This document shows, in pieces, positions 40,851 to 49,246 of a DNA stretch of 54,684 nt; within the stretch, counting starts at the first letter, position 1; every line of letters begins with the position of its first letter. The DNA is from a virus. The DNA lies in IMG/VR virus record IMGVR_UViG_3300031730_000005, positions 1 through 54,684 of that record; one strand, 5' to 3'. The notes under the pieces were generated by a model. That model was given only the letters and a program-made list of their open reading frames with translations, made no database searches and had not been told where the DNA came from. The position numbers and the translations under genes are program-made.

Positions 40851-41297
40851 TCAATAGATCAGCGACGGGTCGCTCACCCGGCCGCGAACGAACGTGTCCT
40901 CGATCAGCCGGCAGGACAGACCTTCATTCACCTTGCTGCGGTCGCGAATGAAAAGCTCATGGCCATCGCTAGGGCGATAGATTACCCAATCGCCAACCGC
41001 GATGGTGACGCCTCCGAACTTGGCCACGCTGTCATCCAGAAACGCGACAGGTCCGGTTTTCAAAACCAGTCCGATTTTTCCCTGAAACCGATCCTCGGCC
41101 ATGGAGTTGTCAGTCTGATGGAATGCGATGTCTTCGCCGTTCGGGCCCTTGAAGACCTTCGGCGGCGGTATGTACGTGGCGACCAGAACCAAATTGTGGA
41201 AAACTTCGTAGTCGCTCAAATCTCCCGCCGCGTCCCACAGGGGTTTGGCCGGATCGTGCACGGCCGCCTCAGCGAGCCGTCTCAGATCAACTTTCAT
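40851..41297 (-). CDS. GroES-like co-chaperonin-type protein
   Basis: 148 residues. The pattern HNLVLVATYIPPPKVFKGPN, EDRFQGKIGLVLKTGP and VTIAVGDWVIYRPSDGHEL, ending RLIEDTFVRGRVSDPS, corresponds to phage members of the chaperonin-10 fold, where VGDWV matches the family's VGDRVLF-like segment. Such proteins could replace host GroES in folding the capsid protein, as T4 gp31 does. The mobile loop here is short and rich in Pro/Lys, so chaperonin binding is uncertain. Confidence 0.55.
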   Translation of the reverse strand: MKVDLRRLAEAAVHDPAKPLWDAAGDLSDYEVFHNLVLVATYIPPPKVFKGPNGEDIAFHQTDNSMAEDRFQGKIGLVLKTGPVAFLDDSVAKFGGVTIAVGDWVIYRPSDGHELFIRDRSKVNEGLSCRLIEDTFVRGRVSDPSLIY

Positions 41298-41308
41298 TAT
41301 ATCGTCTC

Positions 41309-41527
41309 TCAGGCCCGCTCGGCCTTTTCGATATCGTCGCAATCTTGCAACGCTTCATCGAGTCCTTTCAGAATCCCAACTCGCTCTTTGAAGTCTGGCC
41401 AGTCTTGCGATACGATTAGTTCGCTCAGACGGTCAGCCCTTCTTCGCTCAAGTTTCATCCTCAATGTGCGAACTGCCTGCGGGTGATCAAGCGCAAAAAC
41501 GCTAAAACCACGAGTATCTGCACTCAT
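41309..41527 (-). CDS. small helical protein, 72 aa
   Basis: Starts MSADTRGFSVFALDHPQAVR and is mainly charged helix (LRMKLERRRADRLSELI, DEALQDCDDIEKAERA). It overlaps the upstream 61-residue gene by ATGA. No family recognised. Confidence 0.5.
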   Translation of the reverse strand: MSADTRGFSVFALDHPQAVRTLRMKLERRRADRLSELIVSQDWPDFKERVGILKGLDEALQDCDDIEKAERA

Positions 41528-41709
41528 GCGAGATTGTCCGGCTTTGTCTCGCATGGAGCAGTGTCTTCGATCGCCTCAGTCTCGGTGAAGTCGTCCGGGA
41601 AGATCGCCTGATAGCGGGCTCGTGCCACGCGAATCATCTCTTGGCGAAGACGTTCGGACGGCAGGAGATTGCGGGGACGCGGGACGAACTGAACGATTTC
41701 CGCGCTCAT
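41524..41709 (-). CDS. small protein, 61 aa
   Basis: MSAEIVQFVPRPRNLLPSER and a helical RLRQEMIRVARARYQAIF segment, then an acidic tail. The start is set at the ATG one base after the stop of the glycine/proline-rich gene; a longer frame is antisense-like through that gene. Function unknown. Confidence 0.5.
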   Translation of the reverse strand: MSAEIVQFVPRPRNLLPSERLRQEMIRVARARYQAIFPDDFTETEAIEDTAPCETKPDNLA

Positions 41710-41710
41710 T

Positions 41711-42484
41711 TCACCTCTCCACTCCGGGCTCCCACGGCTCATGTCCGGCCTTGTTCTGCATGTGCGCCTTGGCCTTGCGTGCCTTGCCGCCGCCGCTGCC
41801 TGCGGGAAGCTTCGGGGCCATCTGCTTGCCCTTCGCACCATCGGAATAGATCGGCCCTCCCGCAGCTCGCGTGATGACAGGGCCACGGCCGATGTTCTGC
41901 GTGTCGCTCTTGTTGCCGGAATGCTGGATCGGGGTTCGATCTCCGATTCCGGTAACGCCTTTCTTGTCGGCCAGAGATTTCTTTCCGACCGCGCCGCCGT
42001 CCTTGTAGGCACGGCCACCATCAGACCGAGGTGGCATGCCCGGAGGTCCGCCCGGAGGCCCACCGAGGCCAGCCATGGGAGGAGGAGCGCCAGGAGGCGG
42101 CATCATGGGAGGCTTGGGCGGCATCATTGGAGGTGCAGCGCCGGCACCCGGAGGCGGACCACCAACGCCGGCCATCGGCGGATGTTGTCCGCCAGGCGCA
42201 ACGATCACATTGACGCTGGTCTTGCCGCTGCTCTTGTGCTTGACGTGGCCGCCGCGAGCGCGCCTGACCGCCTTGTCGCCTCGAGACTTAGCGCTCTTGC
42301 CTTCATGCTTGAGCGCACTGCCCTTGACCTCTTTCTTGATCAGGGCGCGATCCTCGGCCTCGTCGGAGTGAACAGAGCCGCCCTTGGCGTAGTGCTTCGG
42401 CGATTCATGCTTGCCGGCAATGTGCATTACCCGATCGCGCTCGACCTTGTGTCCGCGATGTTCGTTGCCAATCGGATGACCCAT
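41711..42484 (-). CDS. Gly/Pro-rich basic protein with repeated GGxV tags
   Basis: 257 residues. The N-terminal half is basic (HRGHKVERDRVMHIAGKHE) with tags HYAKGGSV and ARGGHV; residues about 95-150 are a Pro/Gly/Met-rich low-complexity stretch; then RAYKDGGAV and RAAGGPIYSDG tags and a basic tail. No enzyme motif is present. The shared tags tie it to the head and ejection proteins downstream; a packaged or capsid-bound protein is plausible. Confidence 0.5.
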   Translation of the reverse strand: MGHPIGNEHRGHKVERDRVMHIAGKHESPKHYAKGGSVHSDEAEDRALIKKEVKGSALKHEGKSAKSRGDKAVRRARGGHVKHKSSGKTSVNVIVAPGGQHPPMAGVGGPPPGAGAAPPMMPPKPPMMPPPGAPPPMAGLGGPPGGPPGMPPRSDGGRAYKDGGAVGKKSLADKKGVTGIGDRTPIQHSGNKSDTQNIGRGPVITRAAGGPIYSDGAKGKQMAPKLPAGSGGGKARKAKAHMQNKAGHEPWEPGVER

Positions 42485-42485
42485 A

Positions 42486-42662
42486 TCACTTTTCCTTTTC
42501 TACGTCGTAAGCGGCATCCTCAAGTACCTTGCGATCGGTAGCGCCGTAGTTCCGAACTGTGTCTGTCACGTCTGCATCGATTGCCTTCTCGATGAATGGC
42601 TGAAGGCCTCTAAGCCATGACGGGTCGTTCTTGTGACGCAACGCTTTGTGGTCATAGGCCAT
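42486..42662 (-). CDS. small protein, 58 aa
   Basis: MAYDHKALRHKNDPSWLRGL, then PFIEKAIDADVTDTVRNYGA. Its start overlaps the end of the 70-residue gene. Only spacing and strand agreement support it; no family recognised. Confidence 0.5.
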   Translation of the reverse strand: MAYDHKALRHKNDPSWLRGLQPFIEKAIDADVTDTVRNYGATDRKVLEDAAYDVEKEK

Positions 42663-42864
42663 GCTTGATCTCCTGTTTGATCTCGCGAAAGGAAGGGCCC
42701 GGAGTCTGAGCCATTCGCAAACGTTTAATTTCTTCAGCTGCATCAAAAAACAGTTTCCTCAGCGGGACATCCCAACTGATCTTTTCCTCTGAAAGCCACT
42801 CAGGCATTTCCGCCCCTTGTGGCAACGCGGCCATCCGTTCAAGCTTTTCAAGAACATCCATCAT
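42652..42864 (-). CDS. small protein after the portal, 70 aa
   Basis: Charged helical protein (VLEKLERMAALPQGAEMPEW, KLFFDAAEEIKRLRMAQ). It is coupled to the portal stop by ATGA. Unknown function. Confidence 0.55.
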   Translation of the reverse strand: MMDVLEKLERMAALPQGAEMPEWLSEEKISWDVPLRKLFFDAAEEIKRLRMAQTPGPSFREIKQEIKHGL

Positions 42865-45164
42865 TTCTTCGCCTTAGCCGCCGGCTGCGGCGGATTCAAC
42901 GCCTGATGTGTTTGTAACGCAGATTGGTCGGCTTGACTCTTCGCATCCAAGATATGCCCAGCTACGTCAAGTTCGTGTCCGCGCTGATCCTGCATCGCGC
43001 CGAGTCCTGCCTTGGCCACTTCAAGCGCATGGCCTTTGTGGTCCATGGTTTCCTGATGGTCTTGGGTGCGGTTATCGAGGTGGGTCTTCGCCGCCAGCGT
43101 GGCCTGATCACGCATCTCGCCGGCCTGCACCTTGGCAGTATCAGCCTGATGTATGATGACTTCCTTCGTAGTATCAAGTTCATGCATTTTTGTTTCAGCG
43201 TTTAGCTCAGCCATCTTCTGCTGCGCGTCGGTCTGGGTCTCAGCGGCCTTCTGCTGCACCTTCATCCGGTTTGTGCCGGCGTCCATCAGCTTGGCTTGGC
43301 CTACAGGATCGGGAGCGGCGGTCTGCGGCGGGGCGTCCTGCACCAAACCTGTCGGGTCTTCCCGCATCGCTGCGAGTATCCTCAGCAAGGCTTCCTTCGC
43401 ACTAAGCAATGGCTTGAAGTCGGGTATCTGCAGGAGCTGCACCAGCCCCAGCGCCTTCGCCACGCGATGGATGTGGCTCGGCACGTTCGGATCAGAGACC
43501 GGAACAAGCTTGACGTTCTGCAATGCTGCCAGCAGACGTTGCGCATCCCAGCCCGGCAATTCGTCGCCAGCCGCAGTCAGCAGGTCCTCGGGATGGCGGC
43601 GGAACAGATCCACCAGCATGCCGATTTCTTCGCTCTGGGCGGTATGCATGCCCTTGTGAGCTGCGGCCATGACCTTGGTGGCCTGCTCGATCTGGGCCAG
43701 CATGGTGCCGACAGGGACGTTCGCAATGCCCTCAGCGGCGGGGATCTCGGCACCCTGCCCAAGCGCCTTCGACTGTTCGGTGATCTTGTCGATCAGGCCG
43801 AGCAAGCCAGGCGTCACGTCGCGATAAGGGTTGGGCATAATGATCTGGCTGATCGGAAGGTTGCCAGTCTCGACAGGTTTCCACTCGCCCGGGCCCACCT
43901 GAAAGTCTGTGTTGATCTGCCGGCCGGCGAGCTTGGCAATCATGCCGCCGGGGAAGTTGGCGAACATGCCGGCGTCCAATGCCTCGCGCCACGCCGCCGT
44001 CATCGCGGCCGAGGCGTTGCCCAGCAGGTTGAGCATGCCGGTTCCGTAGAAGCCGGGGCCGGGAATGTATGGATACCGCACATACATCCGCTGCCGGTTG
44101 CAGTGCTCGTCGCCCTCGTCCCAGTCGCGTCGGATCGACAGGATTTCCTCATTGTCCTTGTCGATCGTGACGAGATAGGGAAGCGGGATGCCTGCGCCCT
44201 TAAATTCGGAACTAGCCGGAATGAAATCGTCCAGATCGATTTCGCACTGGCTTTCCCAGATCGTATACGGCTTGTCCTCGGGACGATCGGGGGTTGAATT
44301 TGTTCCTTGAATTCCCGCGATCTTGTTGTCGATCGCGTCGGGTGAGGGATTGGGAGGCGGTGCGGATGTCTTGCGATAGGCGCCCAACATCACCATGCGC
44401 TTGAACACGGAAGGACGCATTTCGATCTGATGGGTGATTCGCCCGCATGAGCGCAGATCGGTCGAAGTGTCCGAGACGATCAGGTCCTTGCCGTCGACCT
44501 TCTCTGAAACCGGACGGCGCCGCATCGGGCAGCGATAGACCTTCTTGAAGCCGCTCCCCCTGAAATATACTCCCCACAACAGCATGTGGCTGGTTTCAGG
44601 GTAGTATTCGACGGCCTTCTCAGTGAGGTAGCGATTGACGGCGCGCTCCAGCCTGTCCCCGTCGTCGTCCTCCTGATTCGTCTCGCGGCCGTCCGACTTG
44701 ACCTTGACCGGGCCCGAGGCCGGCAACAGTTCCGCCTCGGCATTGGCCCAGCCCTTGAGGCATGCCTCGAGCAGCAGCGGGTTGCGGACCTTGGACATCA
44801 CCGGCCCCTCGCCGGTCGAACTGACGTCGGAGCCGGGGCTCTCGATCTTCAGCCCGAGGATGTCCATCCCTCTGGCGCCGTTCTGTAGCCAGCCTTGGCG
44901 GGAGGTGTCGTCGGCCTTGATGCCGTCAATCAGGTCGTTCTGAATGACGGAAAGCTTGATGCCGTCGATCTTATCAACGAGGTTGGCAAACCATTTGTCT
45001 TCTTTGGTGTCCGGCCTGTGAGCGTCCAAATGGACGATGACCCCACCATCCGGTTTTTGTTCCGTGATAGCCCCAGTGTCGGGGTCGACGTGAATCGTCT
45101 GGCTATCGCCATCGTCCACAACAACGTGCAATGCGCCGTCCTGCCCTGCCACGAGCCAATCCAT
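42861..45164 (-). CDS. portal protein
   Basis: 767 residues, the length of P22-type portals with a C-terminal barrel. Conserved-looking segments include TSRQGWLQNGARGMDILGLK, LERAVNRYLTEKAVEYYPET, LLWGVYFRGSGFKKVYRCPM, RMYVRYPYIPGPGFYGTGML and AMTAAWREALDAGMFANFPG, with a helical C-terminal part rich in Gln, Ala and His (about 640-750). The portal forms the dodecameric DNA channel and docks terminase. AAGG directly abuts the ATG, an unusually tight site; a GTG four codons later is an alternative. A perfect ACCGG-GCG-CCGGT inverted repeat lies 17 bases upstream. Confidence 0.8.
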   Translation of the reverse strand: MDWLVAGQDGALHVVVDDGDSQTIHVDPDTGAITEQKPDGGVIVHLDAHRPDTKEDKWFANLVDKIDGIKLSVIQNDLIDGIKADDTSRQGWLQNGARGMDILGLKIESPGSDVSSTGEGPVMSKVRNPLLLEACLKGWANAEAELLPASGPVKVKSDGRETNQEDDDGDRLERAVNRYLTEKAVEYYPETSHMLLWGVYFRGSGFKKVYRCPMRRRPVSEKVDGKDLIVSDTSTDLRSCGRITHQIEMRPSVFKRMVMLGAYRKTSAPPPNPSPDAIDNKIAGIQGTNSTPDRPEDKPYTIWESQCEIDLDDFIPASSEFKGAGIPLPYLVTIDKDNEEILSIRRDWDEGDEHCNRQRMYVRYPYIPGPGFYGTGMLNLLGNASAAMTAAWREALDAGMFANFPGGMIAKLAGRQINTDFQVGPGEWKPVETGNLPISQIIMPNPYRDVTPGLLGLIDKITEQSKALGQGAEIPAAEGIANVPVGTMLAQIEQATKVMAAAHKGMHTAQSEEIGMLVDLFRRHPEDLLTAAGDELPGWDAQRLLAALQNVKLVPVSDPNVPSHIHRVAKALGLVQLLQIPDFKPLLSAKEALLRILAAMREDPTGLVQDAPPQTAAPDPVGQAKLMDAGTNRMKVQQKAAETQTDAQQKMAELNAETKMHELDTTKEVIIHQADTAKVQAGEMRDQATLAAKTHLDNRTQDHQETMDHKGHALEVAKAGLGAMQDQRGHELDVAGHILDAKSQADQSALQTHQALNPPQPAAKAKK

Positions 45165-45180
45165 CCTTGATCAGGTTTGA

Positions 45181-45193
45181 ACCGGGCGCCGGT
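45181..45193. promoter_or_regulatory. perfect inverted repeat in the portal leader
   Basis: ACCGG-GCG-CCGGT, a five-pair GC-rich stem with a 3-base loop, 17 bases before the portal ATG. Could be a small leader hairpin or operator; no T run follows, so a terminator is unlikely. Confidence 0.35.
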
Positions 45194-45230
45194 CAATATC
45201 AGCCGCAGCAGGCAGGCTAGGTCTTATATA

Positions 45231-45416
45231 CTATGGGTTCTTCAAAACCCAAACGTCGCACAATGGGTTACGCTCGTATATCGCAGGGTCAAGTTCCCTA
45301 CCACCACCATTGAGTACATCTTCTAGCGTGATGATGGTTTTGCGGCCAGGGTTGTTTGGGTCGAACCGCTTGTAGACTGGAACGTTTCGGATGGGTTCAG
45401 CGTCGCGGGCGATCAT
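45231..45416 (-). CDS. small protein before the portal, 61 aa
   Basis: MIARDAEPIRNVPVYKRFDP, IITLEDVLNGGGRELDP and a C-terminal CDVWVLKNP. Tight spacing and strand are the only support. No family recognised. Confidence 0.5.
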   Translation of the reverse strand: MIARDAEPIRNVPVYKRFDPNNPGRKTIITLEDVLNGGGRELDPAIYERNPLCDVWVLKNP

Positions 45417-45462
45417 GCTTCATCTCGAAATGGGGTCGGGCCTGCGCGTAAGCCAAGATCAC

Positions 45463-45714
45463 TCAGGGCTCAATCTCTCCGGGGAGGACGGTAGAGACTG
45501 CAACGGGAGCGCAGGCCCGAATTGAATCTATGCGCCGCGACAGACTTGCACCGCAAGCGGGCCGCGAGTTATCCCCTACTTGCTGTGCAGCAGCCTCTGC
45601 TACGCCGCGCAGACTTTCGATCTCAGAAATTGCACGGTCAATCAATTCACAATCGCCCCAATGGTCGCCACCAGCACGATAGCCATCGGAGGCTTTCTTA
45701 AGATCGTCGCTCAT
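45463..45714 (-). CDS. small protein, 83 aa
   Basis: Charged N-terminus MSDDLKKASDGYRAGGDHWG then CELIDRAISEIESLRGVAEA. No family recognised; lies among the small genes between terminase and portal. Confidence 0.5.
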   Translation of the reverse strand: MSDDLKKASDGYRAGGDHWGDCELIDRAISEIESLRGVAEAAAQQVGDNSRPACGASLSRRIDSIRACAPVAVSTVLPGEIEP

Positions 45715-45744
45715 TTTTTTTCCTTCGACTTCGCCGGCTCTGGC

Positions 45745-45972
45745 TCACTTCGGCGCCCCCAGCCTTCGCAACCGGTCGATATGCCGGATGATCGCGTCCC
45801 CGGACATCGGTGCCCCGTGCCCGCTCATGCCGAAAAACTCATCAGCCCCGATCATGTGAGACCGCGAGTTAGGTCCCCAGACCAGTCTTACCTCAACGTA
45901 GTCAGGGAACTTGGTGTCAGGCTCAAGGCTTGGAGCTCGGTCTAGGTCGCCTTGGTGGGTGGGACGGGGCAT
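45745..45972 (-). CDS. small protein, 75 aa
   Basis: MPRPTHQGDLDRAPSLEPDT, then YVEVRLVWGPNSRSHMIGAD and a helical IIRHIDRLRRLG end. The beta-turn-beta centre suggests a compact fold; function unknown. Confidence 0.5.
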   Translation of the reverse strand: MPRPTHQGDLDRAPSLEPDTKFPDYVEVRLVWGPNSRSHMIGADEFFGMSGHGAPMSGDAIIRHIDRLRRLGAPK

Positions 45973-46002
45973 GATGTTCTCAGTTTGTGATGAAAAGGAA
46001 AA

Positions 46003-46254
46003 CTAGAGCCGCAGCGACTTAATGATCATGTCCAGATTGTTGTTCAACAGGCAGAGCAACTGCCCCAGCTTCGGGGAGACATGGTTGGCGACCTCTACCG
46101 TAAGGTCTTCGCCAAAATGCTTTGCCGTGTACCTGACATGGTTGAAGTGGTCGGTCCCGTCAGGGTAATTGTGAAGCTCCTTTTCAACGCGCCAGTTTTC
46201 AGAGTTGAGAGAGCGCAACTCTTCGAGGCGATTCGCCAGTTCCAGCTTGTCCAT
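46003..46254 (-). CDS. small protein, 83 aa
   Basis: Helical N-terminus (DKLELANRLEELRSLNSENW) and a hydrophobic helix near the end (GQLLCLLNNNLDMIIKSL). ATG is used, with AAGGG seven bases upstream, rather than a GTG one codon earlier. Unknown. Confidence 0.5.
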   Translation of the reverse strand: MDKLELANRLEELRSLNSENWRVEKELHNYPDGTDHFNHVRYTAKHFGEDLTVEVANHVSPKLGQLLCLLNNNLDMIIKSLRL

Positions 46255-46281
46255 CACGTTTCCCTTTTCTGCTGAGCACCA

Positions 46282-46569
46282 TCAATTCATCGGCTTCAGC
46301 AACGACGATCGCCGCGAAGCCCGCTCAGATGTGCCAGAGGTCACCGCAGCATGGATCTTGTACTTCAGATCGTCGCAGGCAAGGTTGAGGTCCGCAGCCT
46401 GGCGACCAGACATGACCGAGGCAAAGCCGTCCTTCATGCAGACGACAATGCCGATGGTGCTGAAATTGCCCTCAAGCGCCTGGGCCAGGGTCTCCTTCAG
46501 CAGGTCGACGATTGCGATCTGGTCTTCGTTCAGTGCGGGCTTGCCGCCGATGATGCGTGGTCCGGTCAT
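46282..46569 (-). CDS. small protein, 95 aa
   Basis: Helical start EDQIAIVDLLKETLAQALEG, then a strand pair TIGIVVCMKDGFASVMSG and AADLNLACDDLKYKIHAAV. It is coupled to the upstream 78-residue gene by ATGA. No family recognised. Confidence 0.5.
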   Translation of the reverse strand: MTGPRIIGGKPALNEDQIAIVDLLKETLAQALEGNFSTIGIVVCMKDGFASVMSGRQAADLNLACDDLKYKIHAAVTSGTSERASRRSSLLKPMN

Positions 46570-46802
46570 GCTATTTCCTTGCCTCCAGCAAAATGTGTCA
46601 CGTCAGAGGGAACCGCTATGTCATCTCCACTCGTTAATTCCATGGCTGCGGCTTGAATGGCTATCATAGCGCACCGACGTACGGCCTTACCGCTCAAAAC
46701 TGGTAATCGAATAGCATGACCGTCCATCGTCTTGGCCGTCTTCATGGCATCAAGAATTGCGGTCTCAACGAGGTTTATTTCACTTCTCTCAATCTTGAAC
46801 AT
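46566..46802 (-). CDS. small protein, 78 aa
   Basis: MFKIERSEINLVETAILDAM, then KAVRRCAMIAIQAAAMELTS. It is coupled to its downstream neighbour (ATGA) and starts directly after the stop of the 73-residue gene. Function unknown. Confidence 0.5.
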   Translation of the reverse strand: MFKIERSEINLVETAILDAMKTAKTMDGHAIRLPVLSGKAVRRCAMIAIQAAAMELTSGDDIAVPSDVTHFAGGKEIA

Positions 46803-47024
46803 TTATGTCTCATCCATCGGTAGCGGCTCGTTGATTGAAACAGATGCAGGCATCAGCGGGCCGTCAATGGATACCGCGCGGGCTACGGAACTGAGTTGGG
46901 AGATCTGGGAGCGGAGCATTTCAATCTCGCGGCTCCCAAGTTCAAGCAAATTTGCGGTCAGAGGTTCTGTCTTTTCGATCACTCTCCACCTCTGTCTCAT
47001 GAGATCAACAATATCCTCCTTCAT
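46803..47024 (-). CDS. small helical protein after terminase, 73 aa
   Basis: MKEDIVDLMRQRWRVIEKTE, LGSREIEMLRSQISQLSSVA: heptad-like helix. ATGA overlap with the terminase stop. Unknown. Confidence 0.5.
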   Translation of the reverse strand: MKEDIVDLMRQRWRVIEKTEPLTANLLELGSREIEMLRSQISQLSSVARAVSIDGPLMPASVSINEPLPMDET

Positions 47025-48715
47025 GAGAAATACTCCTGTGCCACCGAGCCGCGCCGCATCTTCGCCAATTCCTTGATCTGGTCCTCGATCTCCATCGCCT
47101 TGGCTTCGTCGTCCGTGTTGGCGAGGCCGCTGGCGCGAAGGTGCTTGATCGCCTGTGTAGCGGAGTCGGTCAGGTCGCGGTACTTGTGCTTCGGAAACGA
47201 TTCCATCTCGTCAATCACCATATCGGCCCAGTCCCGTGCCGGCGCATAAACAAGTAGTTGTGAGAATGTCGGCTGCGCCGCATAGGCCCGAGCTTCCTTG
47301 CTTCCCGCAACCTGACAGAGCTGCACCGAGAAATCCAGACGGCCATAGCGGTTCGACAACTCTTGTGCCGCGCTTATTCCATTAGCCTTGGCCTCGATCA
47401 AAAGCCGGTCGACCTTGAATCGTTCACAGGTATATTTCACCCACTCCATCAGGCCCCACTTGGCCTGCGTGCGCTGCACCCAATGCTGGAGGCTCTCGCC
47501 GGGTGATCTATCCATGCGAGGCCCGGAAAATTGTAGGTGCTTGCGCCAGGCGTGCACCAGCATGATCCGGTTCTCGCCTTCCTTGCTGAACACGCCCCAG
47601 ATCGTCAGCGCGCTCGGATCGTTGCGCTCCTGCTCAGTGAAGGCCGAATCGAGCGAGGCCACCAGATAGTCAAACACCGGAAAGCGACCGTCTGAGCTTT
47701 CCCAGAGCTGCCACCATTCGCGCCTGAAGATGCCGCCGCCACGCGGCGAGGGGCTCTGGCCGTACTGCCCTGCGACCGCATACGGCCCGATGTCAGTCTG
47801 GATCTTCTCCCAAACGGCTTCGGAGAAGCGTTCTGGCCATGCCAAAATGCCATCCAAATCGTCGATGTTATCAGATTCGTCATAGCGAGGATCGTACCAG
47901 CCAATAGATGTGCTCCTCGGATATCCCGGATCTGGATCGTCAGATCCCTGCACTTGGCGCGATGTATCGTACTCCATCGGGATCATCAGGTGCTCATAGG
48001 CCATGCCGGCCTCGAGGATGACGCCCGACACGTCGTCGCCGTGCAATCGCTGCATGATCACGATAATGACGTCCGTTTCCATGTCGTTCAGACGGTTGGA
48101 CATCGACTCCCGGAACCATCGGATGGTCTCGCCGCGCACAATCTCCGATTCAGCCTCCTTGACGTTATGGGGATCATCAAGAATGACACGATTGCCGCGC
48201 TCGCCAGTACCGACGCCTCCGACCGATGAAGCCAGCTTCCAGCCCGTGGCCTGATTGGACACCATCTTGGCGCCCAGCATGACGAGCTGGACCTTCTGGC
48301 TATAGAGCTCTTGGTACTCGGGACATGAGACCAGCGAGCCGAAGCGGCGATTGTCGCGCTCGGTCAGGCTGGAGGAATACGAGAACGTCACGTAGCGGAG
48401 GTGCGACCCGATCGTGGCCCATTCCCATGCTGGCCAAAATACGTCGACCAACAACGATTTCATGAAGCCGGGCGGCACATTGATCAACAGCCGCGTAATC
48501 TCGCCCCGCGACACCGCCTCGAGGTGCAGGCAGATCGCATGCAGCGGCCAGCCATCGACGAATACGGTCTGAGGCTCCAGCACATGCCAGAAGTGCTTGA
48601 CGAAGCGGAGCAGCCCGCCAGGAGCCGCAAAGCTATTGCGCAACAGCCGGCGCTGAGCCTCCTTCTGGAGGCTTTCCAAGCGGCGGCGGGTGTCTGCGTC
48701 TAGCTTGAAGGTCAT
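47021..48715 (-). CDS. terL: terminase large subunit
   Basis: 564 residues. ATPase: INVPPGFMKSLLVDVFW (Walker A-like with PPGFMKS at 81-87), then GNRVILDDPHNV (Walker B, 175-184) and a coupling segment VIIVIMQRLHGDDV (216-229). Nuclease: DYLVASLDSAF (acidic Asp near 356), DRLLIEAKANG and a later acidic helix. It cuts and translocates DNA into the prohead via the portal. The PPGFMKS variant of the Walker A loop occurs in related terminases. Small subunit is encoded about 900 bases upstream, split by small genes. Confidence 0.9.
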   Translation of the reverse strand: MTFKLDADTRRRLESLQKEAQRRLLRNSFAAPGGLLRFVKHFWHVLEPQTVFVDGWPLHAICLHLEAVSRGEITRLLINVPPGFMKSLLVDVFWPAWEWATIGSHLRYVTFSYSSSLTERDNRRFGSLVSCPEYQELYSQKVQLVMLGAKMVSNQATGWKLASSVGGVGTGERGNRVILDDPHNVKEAESEIVRGETIRWFRESMSNRLNDMETDVIIVIMQRLHGDDVSGVILEAGMAYEHLMIPMEYDTSRQVQGSDDPDPGYPRSTSIGWYDPRYDESDNIDDLDGILAWPERFSEAVWEKIQTDIGPYAVAGQYGQSPSPRGGGIFRREWWQLWESSDGRFPVFDYLVASLDSAFTEQERNDPSALTIWGVFSKEGENRIMLVHAWRKHLQFSGPRMDRSPGESLQHWVQRTQAKWGLMEWVKYTCERFKVDRLLIEAKANGISAAQELSNRYGRLDFSVQLCQVAGSKEARAYAAQPTFSQLLVYAPARDWADMVIDEMESFPKHKYRDLTDSATQAIKHLRASGLANTDDEAKAMEIEDQIKELAKMRRGSVAQEYFS

Positions 48716-48954
48716 TCGATGCGGGTTCGCCTATATCGAATTGGTCCGATCGACCAATGCGTAGTATGGCCGGGGTCGATAGTGGCTGGCATTGAGAGCA
48801 ATTCGATGATTTGAAGGTTGGCCCAATTGATGAGGTCAAAATGGGTAGATGCCGGCGGCGTGAATGGCAGGGCTTTGACAGTCCCCCTCTTCGGCTTGTC
48901 GTCCCCAAGCATGCGCGATCGGATGTCCGCATAGTCGTATGCGATAGCGGTCAT
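48712..48954 (-). CDS. small protein before terminase, 80 aa
   Basis: MTAIAYDYADIRSRMLGDDK, then FDLINWANLQIIELLSMPAT, ending HWSIGPIRYRRTRIE. GGAG lies eight bases before the ATG. Its upstream region contains a degraded copy of the 3' end of the 101-residue gene. Unknown. Confidence 0.5.
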   Translation of the reverse strand: MTAIAYDYADIRSRMLGDDKPKRGTVKALPFTPPASTHFDLINWANLQIIELLSMPATIDPGHTTHWSIGPIRYRRTRIE

Positions 48955-48993
48955 TTGGCTTGCTCCTTCTTCCTGCGCGCCTCTTCTTGACGG

Positions 48994-49033
48994 CGGTACC
49001 AAATCACACTTGCGCAGCAACATGCTTCCCAAG
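48994..49033. repeat. imperfect direct repeat, copy 1
   Basis: GCTTCCCAAG and CGGTACCAA separated by exactly 21 bases, matching 49268-49307. On the minus strand a frame through this copy, different from that of the 80-residue gene ending here, reads WEA-7 residues-WYRR and stops at 48951, as in the intact 101-residue protein. Confidence 0.6.
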
Positions 49034-49246
49034 TTCCGTTGCCCGCCAGTAGTGGCCGTCAAACGTTACCAAGCCATTCCGCTTGCAGCGTTGACGAGCG
49101 CGGTTCTCGTCCTGAGATGTCTGTGGACCAAGATCATACGGACTGGCGACCCAATCCCACTGTCGCATCAAGCGCATAAAATTATGGTCGCCTTCGCTAA
49201 GCCTGGAAGCGACCGCCGCTGCCTTGGCTCTCATAAGTCCGCTCAT
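49004..49246 (-). CDS. small protein of the terminase region, 80 aa
   Basis: MSGLMRAKAAAVASRLSEGD, FMRLMRQWDWVASPYDLGPQ, then a winged-like RQRCKRNGLVTFDGHYWRA. Basic and possibly DNA-binding, but no named family. It lies between the two copies of a degraded repeat, as though inserted at the end of the 101-residue gene. Confidence 0.5.
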   Translation of the reverse strand: MSGLMRAKAAAVASRLSEGDHNFMRLMRQWDWVASPYDLGPQTSQDENRARQRCKRNGLVTFDGHYWRATELGKHVAAQV

